A stretch of DNA of 64,000 bases, taken from positions 62,001-126,000 of the forward strand of contig NZ_JRQQ01000009.1 in the NCBI RefSeq assembly GCF_001625325.1. The letters run 5' to 3'. This stretch comes from Croceicoccus estronivorus. GTDB taxonomy: Bacteria; Pseudomonadota; Alphaproteobacteria; Sphingomonadales; Sphingomonadaceae. A program made the translations under genes and the position numbers. The stretch's first letter is position 1; each line of letters starts with the position of its first letter. The notes under the pieces are model-generated. The model saw only the letters and a list, made by a program, of their open reading frames with translations, searched no databases and was not told where the DNA came from. This document shows positions 59,206-64,000 of the stretch, piece after piece.

Positions 59206-60339
59206 CTATTGCACCAGAATTTCGGCATGGAGCGCGCCAGCATCCTTCAATGCCTGAAGGATGCTGATCGTGCGGCGGGTATCGACACGTGCCTTGCTGA
59301 GCCCCTGGACCAGCGCCCCGACCGAGGTGTTGGGGAAGGTCAACACGGCGTCTTGGCCCCCCTGATCGACCTCAAGCTTGGTATTGGTGACGATCAGGCT
59401 GGAAACATCGCTGGCGAAGCCACCGATGAAGCTGGGCTGGGATGCGTAGTTTTCACTGGTGACAGTGACTTTCAGATCGCCCTGCGAAATCACCGCGCTG
59501 GATATACGCACGTCCGCCCCTGCAACGACTGTGCCCGTACGTTCGTTGATGACGATCCGTGACGAGGCAGCAGGTTCCACCCCGACGTTTTCGATTTCGG
59601 AGACGAATGCAGCAAGCTGATCGTGGGGCTTGCCGAAGCGGATGCGAACTTCATCGGCGTTGCGCACTTCGGCTATGCCAAACCCTAGCGTGGAATTGAT
59701 GGCGTCTGCGATCCGTTGGGCAGTCGTAAAGCTGGGTTCAGTGAGCAGAAAAGAGAGGTGTCCATCACCTTTCAGGATGGAGGCATCGACGGCATTTTCG
59801 ACCGTGGCTCCACCCGGTAGAACCGCACTGGTCGGATAATTGCGTTGTTGCCGGTTCAGGTTGGCTTCGAAATCGTAGCCGCCAACCGTCAACGAACCTT
59901 GTGCCAGTGCATAAGGGTGCTGGTCTGGCCCGATCAACGGTGTCATCAGCAGCGTACCTCCGGCCAGTGATCGGGCATCGCCGACCGAAGAAACCACGGC
60001 GTCGATCCGATCACCCGGATTGGCCGACGCAGGCAAAGTCGCGGTTACGATCACGACGGCGACGTTACGGCTGTTGATCTGGTCGTCGCTTACGGCAGTG
60101 CCGAGGCGGGACAGCACGCTGCGCAGTGCCTGACGTGTGATTTCGTTGCGCCGGGTATCCCCGGATCCCGAAAGGCCGGTAACGATGCCATAGCCAATCA
60201 AGGCATTGTCTCGCCAACCGTCAAATCGCCCGAGCGCTTTTATCGGGACTCCCTGCGCCTGTGCCGCATTGCTTGCGACCAGAGCGAGAACGGCCAGAAG
60301 CGCGGCCCACCCCCGCTGAAAGAGAGCGTTACCGTTCAT
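59206..60339 (-). CDS. flgI: P-ring protein FlgI
   Basis: A 377-residue periplasmic protein of normal length. A signal peptide ends in NAAQAQG. LIGYGIVTGLSGSGDTRRNE, VTATLPASANPGDRIDAVVS and GGTLLMTPLIGPD are hallmark motifs. It forms the P ring around the rod, and its assembly needs FlgA, which is encoded just upstream. It overlaps flgH by one base. Confidence 0.95.
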   Translation of the reverse strand: MNGNALFQRGWAALLAVLALVASNAAQAQGVPIKALGRFDGWRDNALIGYGIVTGLSGSGDTRRNEITRQALRSVLSRLGTAVSDDQINSRNVAVVIVTATLPASANPGDRIDAVVSSVGDARSLAGGTLLMTPLIGPDQHPYALAQGSLTVGGYDFEANLNRQQRNYPTSAVLPGGATVENAVDASILKGDGHLSFLLTEPSFTTAQRIADAINSTLGFGIAEVRNADEVRIRFGKPHDQLAAFVSEIENVGVEPAASSRIVINERTGTVVAGADVRISSAVISQGDLKVTVTSENYASQPSFIGGFASDVSSLIVTNTKLEVDQGGQDAVLTFPNTSVGALVQGLSKARVDTRRTISILQALKDAGALHAEILVQ

Positions 60340-60920
60340 CAGCCGATTCCCAGGAAACTGAGTATGCGATTGACGAGGCCGGGCTTGGCGCTGCGGCTCA
60401 CGAAACCCTTGCCGTCATAGTCGATCTGGGCATCTGCGATGCGAGAGGAAAGCACGACATTGTCGGCTGAAATATCGCGCGGCCTGATCCGGCCGCGGAC
60501 CCCGATTGAAGTATTCTCTCCATTGATAAGCATCTTCTGGGTTCCCTCGATGAGGAAATCGCCGTTGGATGCGAGGCCAGTCACCTGTGCGGTCATTCGG
60601 GCCACGAATTGTTCGGTGCGAACGACTTCGCCCTTGCCGCCATAACTGCCGCCGAATTCTAGCTTGGCGCTTTCATCGATACTGCCAGCGGCAAAACTGC
60701 CCCCGAAGTCTGTCTTCTTGGAGGAATTGTTCTGCAGCTTGCTGGATGCGCTGGCCGCCTCGTAAATCAGGACAGTCACCGTATCGCCGACGTCGCGTGC
60801 CTTGTCGTCAGTGGCGAATGCGGGCCATGCCCCACCGGTATAGAGCTGTTCTGCGTGGCTCGGCGCAGCTTGCGTGATCACGCTTAGAATGCCCAGGGAG
60901 GCGAACAGGGCGTGTTTCAT
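60339..60920 (-). CDS. flgH: L-ring protein FlgH without a lipobox
   Basis: A 193-residue protein, shorter than the usual 220-235. RDVGDTVTVLIYEAASASSK, VTGLASNGDFLIEGTQKMLI and GRIRPRDISADNVVLSSRIA are clear FlgH motifs. The N-terminus is a plain Sec signal ending near PSHAEQ; no Cys occurs in the lipobox position, so the usual lipid anchor is missing. It is flanked by flgI and flgA with overlaps. Confidence 0.93.
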   Translation of the reverse strand: MKHALFASLGILSVITQAAPSHAEQLYTGGAWPAFATDDKARDVGDTVTVLIYEAASASSKLQNNSSKKTDFGGSFAAGSIDESAKLEFGGSYGGKGEVVRTEQFVARMTAQVTGLASNGDFLIEGTQKMLINGENTSIGVRGRIRPRDISADNVVLSSRIADAQIDYDGKGFVSRSAKPGLVNRILSFLGIG

Positions 60921-61633
60921 CTTGTGGTCTTCTCTGTTGCGAAGGCTTGCAGAGGGGCGGCCAGTATCTTGCCGTCCACGGTGCGCACGAAAACGGCGCG
61001 GCCTTCGCGCGACGGTTGCATGGCATGGACTTGCCGTTCGATCGTGACGGGCCCTTGCGTGACTGTCAGAGTCAGCAGTTGTCCGGATTCGACCACCGAC
61101 CTTGGGCTAACAGACAGCGAACCTAGATTCGTGCCTGCAGGCAGAGGGCGTGTCAGCATGGCCGCGCTTGCGGCGTTGTCATACCGCAGTGGAAGGCGGG
61201 GTGAGCCGCCGTGTCCACATGTTGCAGGAGCCACGACCTCTTGCGTGATATAGGCCCCAGCGTCGAGATTTTGCCGGAGCACGAAACATTCGTGTCCGGC
61301 GCGCCTGTCCTCACCCTCGATCTGTGCGGTGCGAACCGCGAAACGTCGGGATCCCCCAAGGAGGAGGCGCAAGTCGCGGCCTGGCACGCGTCGGCGCAAT
61401 AGCACAGCGCGTTGCCCGGCGCTCAATTCGATTGTCGTTTGTCCTTTCGGGATGCGCATGGCGACGAGTTGGCCGATCGTCTCCCGTTCTTCAGGTGAGA
61501 GCAAAGCCAGATCGCGGACCAGTATGCGCCTGTCGGCAAGCTGGATGTCTCCATTCGTTTCGGTTTCCTGCCCGCGAAGTGTCGCTGGCAGGGCGCTGAG
61601 CCCCAGTGCTGCAAGGAGGATCAGGGCACGCAT
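60917..61633 (-). CDS. flgA: P-ring assembly chaperone FlgA
   Basis: A 238-residue periplasmic protein. A signal peptide covers about residues 1-21. The C-terminal SAF/FlgA domain is visible as RQNLDAGAYITQEVVAP, LTRPLPAGTNLGSLSV and VTQGPVTIERQVHAMQPSRE with GRAVFVR. The N-terminal part is divergent. It assists FlgI polymerisation. It overlaps flgH by four bases and follows flgG by eight. Confidence 0.88.
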   Translation of the reverse strand: MRALILLAALGLSALPATLRGQETETNGDIQLADRRILVRDLALLSPEERETIGQLVAMRIPKGQTTIELSAGQRAVLLRRRVPGRDLRLLLGGSRRFAVRTAQIEGEDRRAGHECFVLRQNLDAGAYITQEVVAPATCGHGGSPRLPLRYDNAASAAMLTRPLPAGTNLGSLSVSPRSVVESGQLLTLTVTQGPVTIERQVHAMQPSREGRAVFVRTVDGKILAAPLQAFATEKTTR

Positions 61634-61641
61634 GGCAGAGC

Positions 61642-62415
61642 CTATTTCTTCAGATTGTTGGTGATTGCGGCCAGTTGGTCGGCGGTCTGCAAAACCTGTG
61701 CATTGGCCGCGAAAGCGCGCTGAATGACGAGGAGCCTGGTCATCTCCTCCGTCAGTTCCACATTGGAGCCTTCCACTGCGCGCTGTACCAACAGACCGGT
61801 GCCGTCTTCGCCTGGAATAGCGTCGGTCAAGCGGGCATCTTCTCCTGCGCGCAGCAGCCCACCGTCCAGTTGTTCCAATGCCTCTTCATAATCTGCCCGG
61901 ACAAGTTCGATCTGTCCAAGTTCCACCGTTTCGCCAGCGGATGTCAGCGCAGTTACCAGGCCGTCGCGGCCAATATTCAGTTCTGTCGCGTCAGCCGGTA
62001 CGGTAATCCCGGCGCGAAGAGGCAATCCGCCGGCGGTCGCAAGCGCGCCGTCATCGTTCACGCGCAAGGTGCCGCCGCGCCAGAGCAGGGCCTGGCCGCC
62101 TGGGCCCATCAGTTCGATGAAGCCCTGCCCATCGATGGCGATATCCAGCGAATTGCCGGTTGGACGGATCTCACCTTGCGCAAACAGCATGGGATGGGAC
62201 GTGATCCGAACACCGCCGTTGGGGGGAAGAGTATCGTTGCGTGGCAGTGGAAGGGCGCCGTCCGGCTGGATCTGGTTGGCCAGGATCGCCGAAAAACAGG
62301 CGTCGGATCGTTTGAATGCGGGAGTATTCACATTGGCGATGTTGTTCGCCAACATCTCCAGCGCTTTCTGTTCGGCTCTCAGCGCAACGGCGCCGACTTC
62401 AAATGCCCCGTTCAC
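61642..62415 (-). CDS. flgG: Distal rod protein FlgG
   Basis: A 257-residue protein, normal for FlgG. EMLANNIANVNTPAFKRSDA carries the rod motif, and FAQGEIRPTGNSLDIAIDGQ with GFIEL is diagnostic. The C-terminal helix has EEMTRLLVIQRAFAANAQVL and QTADQL. It overlaps flgF by four bases. FlgF and FlgG are similar, but this one has the FlgG-type end. Confidence 0.9.
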   Translation of the reverse strand: MNGAFEVGAVALRAEQKALEMLANNIANVNTPAFKRSDACFSAILANQIQPDGALPLPRNDTLPPNGGVRITSHPMLFAQGEIRPTGNSLDIAIDGQGFIELMGPGGQALLWRGGTLRVNDDGALATAGGLPLRAGITVPADATELNIGRDGLVTALTSAGETVELGQIELVRADYEEALEQLDGGLLRAGEDARLTDAIPGEDGTGLLVQRAVEGSNVELTEEMTRLLVIQRAFAANAQVLQTADQLAAITNNLKK

Positions 62416-63149
62416 TTGCTGCTCCTGCTGAAAGTGGTGATCGCCTGGCCGATCAGCTGGTCATAGAACTGCACCAGTCTTGCGCCGCCTTCCGCTTGCC
62501 GGGTGGCGGACATCATCGCGATCATTTCATCGCTCATTGTCACATTCGCGCTTTCCAGTTGCCCTTGATGCAGGATGCTGTCGCTCGCCTGCTCCATCGC
62601 ACTGTCGGGCGCAGTGAAAATGCCCCCGCCCAACGTGGTGACCCGCTCCGGCGCGGCTGGCTCGAGAAGGGCGATGGTGGAGACTGGCAGACCGTTTTCG
62701 ATTACGGTGCCATCGCCCAGGATCTCAGGCGTCGGGTTTGAAACGGTCAGGTCACCGCCGCCGGCTTGCTGCAATCTGCGCCCGGCCGGGTCGGCAACTA
62801 CGCCCTCTGGCCCCACTGTGAATGAGCCGCCGCGTGAATAGACATAGACATCACCGTCGCGCAGCTGGATGAGCCCGGGACCGTAAATTGCCAGATCCAG
62901 CGGGCTTCCGGTTTCGCGCAACGCGCCCTGGGAAAAGTCGGTAGTGAAGTGAAGTTCACTGTCAGCGGCTGCCCCTGTTCTTGCTACACGTGGGCCAATT
63001 GCAGAGGCCGCCTGTTTCAGTGCGCTGGTGAAAGCCACCTGCCTTTTGTAGCCCGGCGTCGACGCATTCGAGACATTGAGGGCAGACGCTTCTACCCGGC
63101 GTTCCGAAGATGCAAGAATGCTCGACGCGGACTCGATGAGTCCCGACAT
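62412..63149 (-). CDS. flgF: Rod protein FlgF-like
   Basis: A 245-residue rod protein. SALNVSNASTPGYKRQVAFT and FSQGALRETGSPLDLAIYGP with GLIQL are the family motifs. The C-terminal helix has SDEMIAMMSATRQAEGGARL. The ATG at 63149 follows GGGGG at eight bases, while a longer frame to 63203 has no such site. It is the first gene of the leftward operon. Confidence 0.87.
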   Translation of the reverse strand: MSGLIESASSILASSERRVEASALNVSNASTPGYKRQVAFTSALKQAASAIGPRVARTGAAADSELHFTTDFSQGALRETGSPLDLAIYGPGLIQLRDGDVYVYSRGGSFTVGPEGVVADPAGRRLQQAGGGDLTVSNPTPEILGDGTVIENGLPVSTIALLEPAAPERVTTLGGGIFTAPDSAMEQASDSILHQGQLESANVTMSDEMIAMMSATRQAEGGARLVQFYDQLIGQAITTFSRSSK

Positions 63150-63463
63150 AATACCCCCAAGAATTTGCCGTCGCCTTTTGGTTGGGGGAAGCGGGGCATC
63201 CAAGTCAACGCGGGTTATCTCCGTAACGGATGCAACAATTTATTTGTTTGAAATATAAGAAAATAACCCGTCATGAGGTTTCTTGCGCGAGAGTTCTGTC
63301 ACCCTCGGGTACAAGGGGGTGACAGCTTTGTTCACTTCAAACCTTGAGTGGTGTCTGCTGCAAAATTTCTTCGCCTGCCGCTAAACAATCGGGCCGATCG
63401 TCGGATTGCCATTTCGGGAGGGGCCTTGCGCTCCTCATGACCGCGATTTCAGGCGAGGACGGA
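63150..63463. other. Divergent intergenic region between flgF and the RHS-like gene
   Basis: About 314 bases with AT-rich stretches. CGGGTTAT (63211-63218) and ATAACCCG (63263-63270) form spaced inverted arms, and TCCGT-T-ACGGA lies within them. These could be regulator sites for the flagellar operon. A GCCGAT near 63393 was considered as a sigma-28 element but does not fit the spacing. Confidence 0.45.
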
Positions 63464-64000
63464 ATGGTTGCGATTTTCACGGGTGCAGGTGCCGGTTTCA
63501 CACGCGGCTCGGCCAATATCTTGGGCGGGGCCGGGCAGCTTGGCGGAGGCCTGCTGGGCCGGGGGGATGAAAGCGTGGCGGTCAACGCCGCGACGGGTAA
63601 CCTGCTTGTAACGCAACAGGATGAGTTTCTGGTCGGACGTGGCCCGGACATCGGCATTTCGCGGACTTATAACAGCCTTGGCGATGCTGCCGACGGCGAC
63701 AATGGCGACAACTGGCAACAAAGTACCACGCGGCGCGTTTTTGCGCTGACTGGCACTGCTGACACCGTGGGGAGCACGATCAGCCGGCAGGGTGGTGATG
63801 GTTCCGTGGTGGTCTATGCATGGGACGATGCCCGCGGCGCCTATGTCACTACCGCAGGCAGTGGCGCATTCGATACTCTGACCCAAACGACCGGAGTTTG
63901 GACCTGGACGGATGGCGATAGCCAGACAACCGAAACGTACGCAGCCCATGGTTCAGATAATTGGCGGATCGTCTCGACCACCGATATTGACGGCAATAGT
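63464..64000 (+). CDS. RHS/YD-repeat-type giant protein, N-terminal part only
   Basis: The frame is open from 63464 to the window end (179 codons). MVAIFTGAGAGFTRGS opens it, and NAATGNLLVTQQDEFLVG with GPDIGISRTYNSLG is the RHS N-terminal (DUF6531-like) signature. Later residues (WTDGDSQTTETYAAHGSDNW) continue the beta-rich repeats. No Sec signal peptide is visible. GAGG lies before the ATG at 63464; ATG 63437 is possible. It starts about 300 bases from flgF on the other strand. Such proteins are usually very large, often secreted toxins or surface proteins. Confidence 0.8.
   Translation, partial: MVAIFTGAGAGFTRGSANILGGAGQLGGGLLGRGDESVAVNAATGNLLVTQQDEFLVGRGPDIGISRTYNSLGDAADGDNGDNWQQSTTRRVFALTGTADTVGSTISRQGGDGSVVVYAWDDARGAYVTTAGSGAFDTLTQTTGVWTWTDGDSQTTETYAAHGSDNWRIVSTTDIDGNS

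Noticed and set aside
63385-63410. Possible sigma-28 promoter ahead of the RHS-like gene
   Set aside because: TAAA and GCCGAT are present but only about seven bases apart instead of about 15, so the match is not credible.
1-64000. tRNA genes, insertion sequences, CRISPR arrays and prophage genes
   Set aside because: I looked for CCA-ended cloverleaf patterns, transposase motifs and regular short repeats and found none that I could support.

Overview
The window looks like a chromosome segment of a sphingomonad (Alphaproteobacteria, Sphingomonadales; Novosphingobium/Sphingobium-like). The evidence is the coding style (high GC, many ATGA/TAATG overlaps), two large TonB-dependent receptors, a RpoE-ChrR (ECF11-type) sigma/anti-sigma pair, a group III truncated haemoglobin, a Wzc/Wza exopolysaccharide operon, and an RHS-like protein start (MVAIFTG...) of a kind I associate with sphingomonads. 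No rRNA, tRNA, insertion sequence, prophage or CRISPR array was seen.

Layout. 0-2.1 kb: the 3' part of a thioester-reductase (carboxylic-acid-reductase-type) gene overlapping a zinc alcohol dehydrogenase gene. 2.5-4.3 kb: a D-aminoacylase-like amidohydrolase. 4.5-7.3 kb: copA-copB copper resistance. 7.3-9.9 kb: an SDR protein and a ketosteroid-dehydrogenase-like flavoprotein. 10.0-14.8 kb: the ECF sigma factor/ChrR operon with two membrane-protein genes downstream, and divergently a flavin amine-oxidase-like gene plus DUF1365; a matched pair of TGATCC promoters sits between the two arms. 14.8-18.4 kb: a TetR regulator divergent from a TonB receptor. 18.9-21.2 kb: a double PilZ protein, a PDZ-M48 protease and a small secreted/membrane protein. 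21.2-35.8 kb: a leftward exopolysaccharide operon headed by a NusG/RfaH-like factor, carrying a priming sugar transferase, Wzy-like proteins, Wza, a Wzc-type tyrosine kinase, a flippase, two glycosyltransferases and two sulfotransferases, which suggests a sulfated polymer. 36.0-39.9 kb: a TonB receptor and a beta-propeller phytase behind a possible Pho box. 39.9-40.8 kb: a DUF1971 cupin and a truncated haemoglobin behind an NsrR-like palindrome.

40.9-63.2 kb is a nearly continuous flagellar-type locus: fliQ-fliR-flhB-flhA-TPR rightward, and flgF-flgG-flgA-flgH-flgI-flgB-flgC-fliE-fliF-(127-aa gene)-fliH-fliI-fliJ-fliK-flgD-flgE-fliM-like-fliN-fliO-fliP-fliA-TPR-hypothetical leftward. It can specify a type III export gate, ATPase complex, rod, L/P rings and hook. 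It lacks recognisable FliG, stators, flagellin, hook-filament junction proteins and cap. FliF lacks the usual FliG-binding tail, FliM is reduced to an SctQ-like protein, FlhB has NPEH instead of NPTH, and FlgH lacks a lipobox. A 127-aa unknown occupies the fliG slot. The window ends in the start of an RHS/YD-type giant protein gene transcribed away from the locus. My main hypothesis is a non-rotary, flagellum-derived hook-basal-body/secretion machine, possibly with the RHS-like protein as cargo. Canonical motor and filament genes elsewhere in the genome would weaken or refute this.
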